From an uncultured Clostridia bacterium (lineage in GTDB: Bacteria > Bacillota > Clostridia > Christensenellales > Aristaeellaceae), in assembly GCA_946534455.1 (NCBI GenBank), contig CAMNCR010000160.1:1-23065 (forward strand): DNA of 23,065 bases, given 5' to 3'. Shown here in pieces: positions 17,018 to 23,065 of this stretch. Under the pieces are notes generated by a model. The model had not been told where the DNA came from. It made no database searches and worked only from the letters and a program-made list of their open reading frames with translations. The position numbers were made by a program, and so were the translations under genes. Numbering within the stretch: the stretch's first letter is position 1; each line of letters starts with the position of its first letter.

Positions 17018-18610
17018 ATGAGTCAATCCATCATTGAAAAAGGTCAGGCGATTCTCGGCATCGAATTCGGTTCCACGCGCATCAAGAGCGTGCTCATCGC
17101 GCCCGATCATCAGGTGATCGCTTCCGGCGCCCATGAATGGGAAAACGAATATCTGAACGGCGTGTGGACCTATTCTGAAGCCGCCATTCTTCAGGGGCTT
17201 CAGAGCTCCTTCCACGCTCTGAAGGAGGATGTGCAGCGGCAGTATCACGTGACTCTTCGGAGCCTGGGCGCCATCGGTCTGAGCGCCATGATGCACGGCT
17301 ATCTGCCCTTTGACGAGTCCATGCGCCTGCTGGTTCCCTTCCGCACCTGGCGGAACACCATGACCGGGGAAGCCGCTGCGAAGCTGACGCAGGCCTTCTC
17401 CTTCAACATGCCCCAGCGCTGGAGCCTGAGCCATCTCTATCAGGCCATCCTCAACGGGGAGGAGCATGTTCCGCAGATTCGCTTCATCACCACCCTCGCC
17501 GGCTGGGCGCACTACTGGCTCACCGGGGAAAAGGTGCTCGGCGTCGGGGATGCCAGCGGCATCATGCCCATCGACAGCGCAACCCTGAGCTATGACGGGA
17601 AGGCCATCGATACCTTTGAGGCCCTGATTGCGGACCGGCATTATCCCTGGCATCTGCGCGACATTCTTCCCCGGGCCATTCCCGCCGGTGAGTCCGCCGG
17701 CTGTCTGACCCCGGAAGGCGCTCGCCTGCTGGATCCCGAAGGGGATCTGGAGCCCGGCTGTCCCCTGTGTCCGCCGGAAGGAGACGCCGGCACCGGCATG
17801 ACGGCCACCAACAGTGTCCGCGTCAGAACCGGCAACGTTTCCGCGGGCACCTCCATCTTCAGCATGATCGTTCTGGAAAAGCCCCTCAGCCGGGTTTATC
17901 CGGAAATTGACATCGTAACCACCCCCACCGGCAAGCCCGTCGGCATGGTTCACTGCAACAGCTGCACCTCCGATATCAACGCCTGGGTCTCCCTCCTCCG
18001 GGAGTTTGCGGATCTGATGGGGCTGAAAACCGACGCGGGCGAGGTCTACACCCGCCTGTTCCGGAAGGCGCTGGAGGGTGAGCCGGACGGCGGAGGCCTG
18101 GTCAACTTCAATTATCTGGCCGGCGAACCCGTGACCGGCGTCGCGGAGGGCCGTCCCATGTTCCTCCGCCTGCCGGATGCAAAGCTGAGCCTGGCCAACT
18201 TCATGCGCACCCAGATCTATGCCAGCATGGAAACCCTGAAGGTCGGTATGGAAATCATGAATCAGGAGCACGTGGCCATTGATCAGGTCTTCGGTCACGG
18301 CGGCCTGTTCAAGACGCCGGGCGTCGCGCAGAAGTGGCTTGCCGCGGCAATTCACGCGCCGGTCACCGTCATGGAAACCGCCGGTGAGGGCGGTGCCTGG
18401 GGCATCGCGCTGCTGGCGGATTACATGGTGCATCGCTCCGCGGAGGAAACCCTGGAGGATTATCTGGATCACCGCGTCTTCTCCGGCATGAAGCAGAGCA
18501 CCCTCGCGCCGGATCCGGCCGATGAAGCCGGCATGGATCAGTACATGCGGCGCTTCACGGCCTGCCTGCCCGTCCAGCGGGCCGCGGCGGAAGGGCTTCG
18601 GAATGACTGA
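17018..18610 (+). CDS. FGGY-family carbohydrate kinase
   Basis: A 530-residue sugar or polyol kinase of the FGGY family (xylulokinase, ribulokinase and glycerol kinase relatives), transferring phosphate from ATP to the sugar. The N-terminal phosphate-binding loop reads ILGIEFGSTRIKSVLI; HSP70-like fold features continue with AIGLSAMMHGY, WRNTMT and GVGDASGIMPID. GDAGTGM places the likely catalytic base at Asp256. The C-terminal part includes QVFGHGGLFKTPGVAQKWLAAAI. An ATG lies 12 codons upstream, but 17018 has GGGAGG 6 nt ahead. The substrate is not clear: no isomerase or epimerase neighbour helps, and the glycine-rich motif is only loosely like ribulokinase. First gene of the cluster, overlapping the next gene by 8 nt. 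Confidence 0.88.
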   Translation: MSQSIIEKGQAILGIEFGSTRIKSVLIAPDHQVIASGAHEWENEYLNGVWTYSEAAILQGLQSSFHALKEDVQRQYHVTLRSLGAIGLSAMMHGYLPFDESMRLLVPFRTWRNTMTGEAAAKLTQAFSFNMPQRWSLSHLYQAILNGEEHVPQIRFITTLAGWAHYWLTGEKVLGVGDASGIMPIDSATLSYDGKAIDTFEALIADRHYPWHLRDILPRAIPAGESAGCLTPEGARLLDPEGDLEPGCPLCPPEGDAGTGMTATNSVRVRTGNVSAGTSIFSMIVLEKPLSRVYPEIDIVTTPTGKPVGMVHCNSCTSDINAWVSLLREFADLMGLKTDAGEVYTRLFRKALEGEPDGGGLVNFNYLAGEPVTGVAEGRPMFLRLPDAKLSLANFMRTQIYASMETLKVGMEIMNQEHVAIDQVFGHGGLFKTPGVAQKWLAAAIHAPVTVMETAGEGGAWGIALLADYMVHRSAEETLEDYLDHRVFSGMKQSTLAPDPADEAGMDQYMRRFTACLPVQRAAAEGLRND

Positions 18611-19439
18611 AAACCGTTTCCTGCCCTTTCCGCTGAAGGCGGTGGCCTTTGACCTGGATGATACCCTGCTGCACGACGATCTGACCATTTCTGACCGGAC
18701 GGTGGCGCTGTGCCGTCACCTCCGGGATCAGGGGGTGCATATTCTGCCGGTCAGCGGCCGGGCGAAGATGAGCATCCGCCCCTTCGTGGATCGGTTGGAC
18801 TGTGCCTCCCTCTACATCACCTGCAACGGCGCGGAGGTGTGGGATGCCGGAACGCATGTCCGGCTCCATCAGGAGACCTTTTCCACCGCTCTGGGACGGG
18901 AGGTGGCCCGGTTTGCCCGGGAGCACCGCTGCTACGCGCAGACCTATTCCGAGGATCGGTTCTTCTATTCCGAGGAATCCATCTGGGCCGATCGCTACAA
19001 GGCATCCTCCATGCTGCCCGGCACCTATGTGGGGGATCTGGAGGCCTTTATTCAGGAGCCGCGCACCAAAATCCTGCTGATGAGCGATGAGGCAACGATC
19101 CGCTCCATGCTGCTGGAGGCCCGGGAGCTGTTCGCCGGCAGGCTGTCCGTCACCTGCTCCAAGCCGGTTTATCTGGAATTCAATCCCCTGGCGGCCACCA
19201 AGGGCAATGCCCTTCGCCTGGCCGCGGAGCTTCTGCATATTTCGCTGGCCCATCTCATGGCCTTCGGGGACGGGTTGAACGATATGACGATGCTGCAGGC
19301 CGCGGGATGGCCTGTCGCTGTCTCCAACGCGACGCCCGAGCTCAAAGCCGCAGCCCGCGATATCTGCCTGTCCAACGTCGAGGATGGTGTCGCCCAGTTT
19401 CTTCTCGACCGCATAGCCGCCCGGGAGGTGGTCCTCTGA
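18603..19439 (+). CDS. Cof-type HAD-IIB phosphatase
   Basis: A 278-residue haloacid-dehalogenase-type hydrolase of the Cof group, which removes phosphate from sugar phosphates or nucleotides. Motif I is AFDLDDT with nucleophile Asp17 and Asp19. Motif II is in LPVSGR, and motif IV is GDGLNDMTML with Asp223 and Asp227. The C2B cap lies between about 85 and 190. The start at 18603 overlaps the kinase stop (ATGACTGA) with GGAAGG 8 nt ahead, indicating coupled translation; the frame upstream is only an extension. Cof-type enzymes are often promiscuous, so it may relieve sugar-phosphate stress from the neighbouring kinases, but this is inferred from context. Confidence 0.9.
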   Translation: MTENRFLPFPLKAVAFDLDDTLLHDDLTISDRTVALCRHLRDQGVHILPVSGRAKMSIRPFVDRLDCASLYITCNGAEVWDAGTHVRLHQETFSTALGREVARFAREHRCYAQTYSEDRFFYSEESIWADRYKASSMLPGTYVGDLEAFIQEPRTKILLMSDEATIRSMLLEARELFAGRLSVTCSKPVYLEFNPLAATKGNALRLAAELLHISLAHLMAFGDGLNDMTMLQAAGWPVAVSNATPELKAAARDICLSNVEDGVAQFLLDRIAAREVVL

Positions 19440-20356
19440 TTTTCTTTTCCGATCTGCAGTCAGCCTTTCAGCTTGAATGCATCGTTCCCCCTTCGCAGGA
19501 GTCCATCGACCTGAAGGCCATGGATGTCAACCGCCCCGGCATGCAGTTCTGCGATAATTACGAGTACTTTCCCTTTGAACGGCCGCAGCTCATCGGCAAG
19601 GTGGAAATGAATTATCTGGAGCGGCAAACCTGCGAAACCCGCAGAGCCATTCTTACCAAGTATTTCAGCTTTCCCCTGCCCTTCGTGGTCGTGTGCCGGA
19701 ATATGGACATTCCGCCCGAGCTGATCGAAATTGCCCGAACCCGCGGGATTGCGGTGTACCGCACCCCGGATGTCACCAGCAAGTTCGCCATCAAGCTCCT
19801 GCACTACCTCAACCGTCTGCTCGCTCCCCACGTGCTCCGGCATGGCGTGCTGCTGGATGTCTACGGACTGGGCGTGCTGCTGGCCGGTCACAGCGGGGTC
19901 GGCAAAAGCGAAGCAGCGCTGGAGCTCATCAAACGCGGTCATCAGCTGGTCGCCGATGACGTGGTGGATATCTGCCGGATTGCCGGAGACCGCCTGATCG
20001 GCTGCAGCCCGGATCCTCTCCGGTATTTCATGGAGATCCGGGGCCTGGGGCTGATCGACATCCGCGCGCTCTATGGCATCAGCGCCGTATCGGCCAGCAA
20101 GGCCATCGATCTGGTGCTGCAGCTGGAAAACTGGGATGAATCCAAGGATTATGACCGCATCGGCCTGGAGGAGAAGTTCACGCATATTCTCGATGTGCCC
20201 GTTCCGCTGCAGATCATGCCCGTTGGGCCGGGCCGCAATCTGGCTGTCATCATCGAGGTGGCAGCCCGCAATCTGAGCCTGAAGCGTATCGGCTACAATT
20301 CCGCCAGGGAATTCCTGACGCACTTCCCGGAGCTGGGCTCCGAGTCGCAGACCTGA
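19436..20356 (+). CDS. hprK: HPr kinase/phosphorylase, apparent CTG start
   Basis: A 306-residue bifunctional sensor that phosphorylates HPr on its regulatory serine, or reverses this, linking glycolytic state to catabolite repression. The N-terminal domain (1-125) aligns with Bacillus HprK (AMDVNRPGM and FERPQLIGKVE against MSDLSRPGI and RERVQLLGKTE). The catalytic domain has His136 in RHGVLLDVYG, Walker A AGHSGVGKSEAALEL with Lys157, then LVADDVVDI and the family signature MEIRGLGLIDIRALYG. The end VGPGRNLAVIIEVAARN is typical. There is no ATG, GTG or TTG near the expected start. CTG at 19436 fits, with GGGAGG 7 nt ahead and a CTGA overlap with the previous stop; ATT at 19439 is an alternative. 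The next in-frame ATG would remove about 28 conserved residues. Confidence 0.93.
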   Translation: MIFFSDLQSAFQLECIVPPSQESIDLKAMDVNRPGMQFCDNYEYFPFERPQLIGKVEMNYLERQTCETRRAILTKYFSFPLPFVVVCRNMDIPPELIEIARTRGIAVYRTPDVTSKFAIKLLHYLNRLLAPHVLRHGVLLDVYGLGVLLAGHSGVGKSEAALELIKRGHQLVADDVVDICRIAGDRLIGCSPDPLRYFMEIRGLGLIDIRALYGISAVSASKAIDLVLQLENWDESKDYDRIGLEEKFTHILDVPVPLQIMPVGPGRNLAVIIEVAARNLSLKRIGYNSAREFLTHFPELGSESQT

Positions 20357-20466
20357 TCGCCCCCCGCTGACAGCCCGCAGCCGGGCTGCCTTCCCCAAAC
20401 CGGCTCCCGGAATGGGAACTGTCCATCTCTTTGTTCATCATTGCAATCATGAAGGAGGAAATCACC
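20357..20466 (+). other. Spacer between hprK and the ROK kinase gene
   Basis: This 110-nt gap holds a GC-rich hairpin, CAGCCCG-cagc-CGGGCTG (20371-20388), without a following T-run. It is therefore not a convincing terminator and may instead separate or stabilise transcript segments. No clear promoter is visible, so the ROK gene could be read from the upstream promoter. The ribosome site AAGGAGG is at 20452-20458. Confidence 0.5.
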
Positions 20467-21405
20467 ATGGTACGTATCGGAGTGGATGTCGGCGGAACCG
20501 GCATCCAGGTTGGCATTGTGAATGATTCCAACCAGATTATCGCCCAGGATTCCATCGTTACCCGCCCGGACCTGCCCTTCACCGAGCAGATCCGGCAGAT
20601 GGCTGAATGCATTCTCTCCCTGGTTCAGTCTAACGGTCTGCAGGAGCAGGATATTCAGCATGTGGGTGTCGGCATTCCGGGAATTGCCTCTCCGGAAGGT
20701 GTGGTCATCAAGTGCGCCAACCTGGGATGGAACCATGTGCCCTTCCGGGAGGAATTCAACCGCGTGCTGAACCGCCCGGTGTATCTGGACAACGACGCCA
20801 ACGTCGCCGCACTGGCCGAAAGCATCATCGGCATCAGCGCCGGCACCTCCTCCAGCGTGTTTATCACCCTGGGCACGGGCATCGGCAGCGGCATCATTCT
20901 GAACGGAAAAATCTGGAGCGGCTTCCATGGCATCGGCGGAGAGCTCGGCCATACCATCCTGGCGCTGGACGGTCTCCCCTGCAACTGCGGCAATCACGGC
21001 TGTCTGGAGCGCTACTGCTCCGCCACCGCCATCATCCGCATGGCGCGGGAAGCCGTTGCCACGCATCCCGAGTCCACGATTCTGAGCAAGGCGGGCGGCA
21101 ATCCCGATCGCATCAATGCCAGATACGTGACCGATGCTGCCCGGGAGAAGGATCCGGTAGCCATGGAGGTGTTTGCCCGCTTCATCCGGTACCTCAGCCA
21201 GGCGGTCGCCAATGTGGTCAACTTCCTGGATCCGGAAATGATCGTCCTGGGCGGCGGCGTCAGCAAGGCCGGCGCCATCCTGCTGGACGGTGTCCGGGAG
21301 GAGTACTGGAAATACGTCAATTACCGTGATCAGCCCATGCCCCCCGTTCATCTGGCCATTCTCGGGCCGGAAGCCGGCATCATCGGCGCGGCCATGCTGG
21401 GCTGA
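20467..21405 (+). CDS. ROK-family sugar kinase (glucokinase-like)
   Basis: A 312-residue ROK protein that phosphorylates glucose or a related hexose with ATP. The N-terminal phosphate loop is IGVDVGGTGIQVGIV. DNDANVAALAE contains the catalytic Asp110, and the substrate-site GxGIGSGII segment follows. The ROK zinc site is complete: His162 in GELGHTIL and Cys172, Cys174 and Cys179 in PCNCGNHGCLERY. There is no N-terminal DNA-binding domain, so it is an enzyme rather than a ROK repressor such as XylR or NagC. The ATG at 20467 has GGAGG 8 nt ahead; an ATG 12 codons earlier is less likely. With HPr kinase upstream it supports a role in glycolytic sugar entry. The exact hexose cannot be told. Confidence 0.92.
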   Translation: MVRIGVDVGGTGIQVGIVNDSNQIIAQDSIVTRPDLPFTEQIRQMAECILSLVQSNGLQEQDIQHVGVGIPGIASPEGVVIKCANLGWNHVPFREEFNRVLNRPVYLDNDANVAALAESIIGISAGTSSSVFITLGTGIGSGIILNGKIWSGFHGIGGELGHTILALDGLPCNCGNHGCLERYCSATAIIRMAREAVATHPESTILSKAGGNPDRINARYVTDAAREKDPVAMEVFARFIRYLSQAVANVVNFLDPEMIVLGGGVSKAGAILLDGVREEYWKYVNYRDQPMPPVHLAILGPEAGIIGAAMLG

Positions 21406-21416
21406 ACCTTCTGAAA

Positions 21417-21459
21417 GAAAACGCGCTTTGGCAGCCGTCAAAGCGCGTTTTCGTTTTCT
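21417..21459. terminator. Bidirectional terminator overlapping the end of the LRR gene
   Basis: A perfect 14-bp inverted repeat, 21417-21430 with 21439-21452 (8-nt loop), followed rightward by GTTTTCTT. It lies 11 nt after the ROK kinase stop. Its right arm contains the stop codon and last codons of the opposing leucine-rich-repeat gene, so one sequence serves as coding end and terminator. The leftward transcript has a shorter U-run (TTTC), so termination may be less efficient that way. Confidence 0.85.
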
Positions 21460-22466
21460 TCAAACGGAATCCATTCATGGGTTTTGAAGCAGTCAATGTA
21501 ATGCCGGTAGCGCCAGTGCTCCCGCCATCCCTGCCCGGTGGCATCCCCGGTGCCGAAGGCGAGCTCGCAGTCCGGATGGCTCGCCACGAAGCGCTCGATG
21601 GAGGCTTCATCCAGCTGCTTTCGCTGCGGTGCCCAGAGCCGTTCCAGCTTCGTGCAGCCCTCCAGCCCGTCCAGGCTCGTCACCTCCGTACGAACGATGT
21701 TGAGATCCAGCAACTCCGGGCAGCCGGACAGCGGTGAGAGATCCGAAAACCGGTTCATGAAGATCTCCAGATAGCGCAGCTCGTGCAGCTCTCCCAGCGG
21801 CGTCAGATCCCTGATTTCGTTGTCCGCCAGAATCAGGAGCTCCAGCCCGGGCATGTGCTTGAGAAACGACAGCTCCACGATGTCGTTGTGTCCCAGATCC
21901 AGCGCCCGCATCTCCGGTGCGTACTGAAACACATCCAGGCTTTTTTCCGTAAAGCGCTTGGCGTCCAGATGATTCATCGTGGAGTAGGCAGTGAAGGTGC
22001 TGACCAGGCTGTGGGAGCAGGGCAGCTGTATCAGCCAGGAGAACCGGATTTCCGGATAGTCTGCCACGATGCCGGGCATGACCCTGTTGCTCAGCTCCCG
22101 ATGGGAACCCACCTTCACCGTTTCCAGCTCCGGCAGCAGGTCCAGCAGCGCCCGCAGCTCCTTTTCTGAAATCTGGGTTCTGGCACCGTTCAGATCCAGC
22201 TCCCGGGTATCCGGCGAATATGCCGCCCTGCAGAAGGTCGCTTCGAAGCGAAGCACCCCTCCGGCAGGCATCGCGTCCCGCAGGGTCAGCAGCTCCTGCG
22301 GCTGAAACCGGGTACTGCCCAGATCCAGCTCCTCCGGCTGCGACTCCTGCACCCATCTGAGAACGTCCCGATATCGGTTCAGGGCTGGCAGCTGTGCCTC
22401 CCCGAGGCCCAGGCCGGTGCACATCGCCAGCAGGACGGCCAGACAGAAAGCAATCCTTTTTCTGAT
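21438..22466 (-). CDS. Exported leucine-rich-repeat protein, apparent ATC start
   Basis: About 342 residues: a signal peptide (RKRIAFCLAVLLAMCTGLGLGEAQ) and, from about residue 200 to 300, four or five internalin-like leucine-rich repeats of roughly 22 residues (MRALDLGHNDIVELSFLKHM, LELLILADNEIRDLTPLGEL, LRYLEIFMNRFSDLSPLSGC, LLDLNIVRTEVTSLDGLEGC). The middle part has a more degenerate repeat (ELDLNGARTQISEKELRALL). Such domains usually bind proteins or surfaces; no catalytic motif is seen. The start is uncertain. The frame opens at ATG 22559, but that lies inside the previous gene and ahead of a terminator, with no ribosome site. ATC at 22466 has GAAGGG 7 nt ahead and begins a normal signal peptide. 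The only other in-frame ATG falls inside the signal peptide core. Confidence 0.75.
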   Translation of the reverse strand: MRKRIAFCLAVLLAMCTGLGLGEAQLPALNRYRDVLRWVQESQPEELDLGSTRFQPQELLTLRDAMPAGGVLRFEATFCRAAYSPDTRELDLNGARTQISEKELRALLDLLPELETVKVGSHRELSNRVMPGIVADYPEIRFSWLIQLPCSHSLVSTFTAYSTMNHLDAKRFTEKSLDVFQYAPEMRALDLGHNDIVELSFLKHMPGLELLILADNEIRDLTPLGELHELRYLEIFMNRFSDLSPLSGCPELLDLNIVRTEVTSLDGLEGCTKLERLWAPQRKQLDEASIERFVASHPDCELAFGTGDATGQGWREHWRYRHYIDCFKTHEWIPFEENENAL

Positions 22467-22494
22467 GTTCTTTCCCTTCTTCCCCGTTCCTTGG

Positions 22495-22528
22495 AAAAGA
22501 GGGCTGCCGCAGCGGGCAGCCCTCTTTT
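22495..22528 (-). terminator. Intrinsic terminator behind the zinc-ribbon gene
   Basis: A perfect 14-bp inverted repeat, 22495-22508 with 22515-22528 (6-nt loop), with an AGAGGGCTGCC core. Read leftward it ends in TTTTCC. It lies 12 nt after the zinc-ribbon gene stop and only 28 nt before the likely start of the leucine-rich-repeat gene, so it separates the two or acts as an attenuator for the second. Confidence 0.85.
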
Positions 22529-22540
22529 CACATATCTTGC

Positions 22541-23065
22541 TTACTGCTTTGCGCCACATTCCGGGCAGAATTTGGTTCCCACGGGAATCTCATGGCCGCA
22601 GGAGACGCAGAACGCGCTGACATTCTGCTTCGCGCCGCATTCCGGGCAGAACTTCGCGCCCTGAGCAATCTGCGCGCCGCAGGAAACGCAGGCCACCGTC
22701 GCGGCCGCCACCGGAGCGGCAGCGGGTGCCGCAGGTGCGGCCGCCGCAGCGGGATTGAAGCTCTGCGCAAACATCTGGCCCATGGCCGCGCCGGCGCCCA
22801 TGCCGACGCCCATGCCGGCCATTCCGCCGTTGTTATTGTTCGCAGCCTCGCGCATGGCTTCCGCGGCCTGATATTTCGCATACTGGTCCAGATTGCCCAG
22901 CACACCCATGGAGGTGCGCTTGTCCATGCTCTTCTCCACCTCTTCCGGCAGAGAAATGTTCTCAATCACGAAGGAGCAGAGGGTCAGGCCCAGCGCAGCC
23001 AGCTTCGGATTGATGGCCTGCATGGCATAGTTGGACAGCTCCTCATAGTTGGCCGCCAGATCCAG
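22541..23065 (-). CDS. SPFH/zinc-ribbon protein, YdjI-like (5' end missing)
   Basis: The C-terminal 174 residues of a protein open to the right edge. The first part (NPKLAALGLTLCSFVIENISLPEEVEKSMDKRTSMGVLGNLDQYAKYQAAEAMREAA) matches the end of the SPFH-type domain of Bacillus YdjI-like proteins (annotated virion-core-like or Band_7_1). A Gly/Met-rich stretch (MAGMGVGMGAGAAMGQMF) and an Ala/Pro linker follow, then two four-cysteine zinc ribbons, CVSCGAQIAQGAKFCPECG and CVSCGHEIPVGTKFCPECG. SPFH proteins form membrane-associated oligomers. In Bacillus, YdjI is linked to PspA/LiaH-type membrane-stress functions; whether that holds here is inference. The gene ends in TAA at 22541, followed by a strong terminator. 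Confidence 0.85.
   Translation of the reverse strand: MDLAANYEELSNYAMQAINPKLAALGLTLCSFVIENISLPEEVEKSMDKRTSMGVLGNLDQYAKYQAAEAMREAANNNNGGMAGMGVGMGAGAAMGQMFAQSFNPAAAAAPAAPAAAPVAAATVACVSCGAQIAQGAKFCPECGAKQNVSAFCVSCGHEIPVGTKFCPECGAKQ

Noticed and set aside
20371..20388. GC-rich hairpin after hprK considered as a terminator
   Set aside because: No T-run follows, and the ROK kinase gene has no visible promoter of its own.

Overview
The window reads as a chromosomal segment of a GC-rich Firmicute, most likely an uncultured gut or rumen clostridium (a Christensenellales/Aristaeella-like lineage is my guess from protein style only). The support is an HPr kinase/phosphorylase, a YerC-PcrA-LigA gene order as in Bacillus, ScpA/ScpB, a type III glutamine synthetase, a YdjI-like zinc-ribbon protein, and sigma-A-type promoters with strong AGGAGG ribosome sites. 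I see no mobile element, tRNA, rRNA or CRISPR array. It is mostly core genome with some accessory membrane and secreted proteins.

Layout. Positions 1-10,750 are transcribed leftward. A solute-binding protein with its own promoter lies at 6-788. Upstream of it is a seven-gene run transcribed in the order yerC-like, pcrA, ligA, M50 protease, scpA, scpB and a membrane-anchored clostripain-like protease, with overlaps or gaps of 2-45 nt throughout. It combines DNA repair and replication, chromosome condensation and proteolysis. At about 10,700-10,800 two promoters stand back to back. One drives yerC leftward. The other is near-consensus and drives a type III glutamine synthetase gene rightward through a roughly 125-nt GC-rich leader that can fold in two mutually exclusive ways. 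glnA ends in a 17-bp bidirectional terminator. Leftward from 15,196 run ychF and a sugar-transfer-type ATP-grasp gene. Rightward from 15,477 come a D,D-carboxypeptidase and then, from its own promoter, a carbohydrate cluster: FGGY kinase, HAD (Cof) phosphatase, HPr kinase and ROK kinase. After another bidirectional terminator come a leftward leucine-rich-repeat exported protein and the C-terminal part of a YdjI-like SPFH/zinc-ribbon protein that runs off the right edge.

How the parts fit. The FGGY and ROK kinases phosphorylate sugars, the Cof-type enzyme may dephosphorylate sugar phosphates, and HPr kinase reports glycolytic state to carbon catabolite control, so this cluster looks like sugar entry with its regulator. 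PcrA and LigA act in DNA repair and replication, and ScpA/ScpB complete the SMC condensin.

Most worth a second look: (1) the glnA leader, which looks like an uncharacterised RNA switch; (2) hprK, which has no ATG/GTG/TTG in the right place and seems to start at CTG in a CTGA stop-start overlap; (3) the leucine-rich-repeat gene, which likewise appears to start at ATC and sits 28 nt behind a strong terminator; (4) a divergent NAD-dependent DNA ligase with Trp in place of a key NMN-contact Tyr. I recognised no clearly new defence or biosynthetic system.
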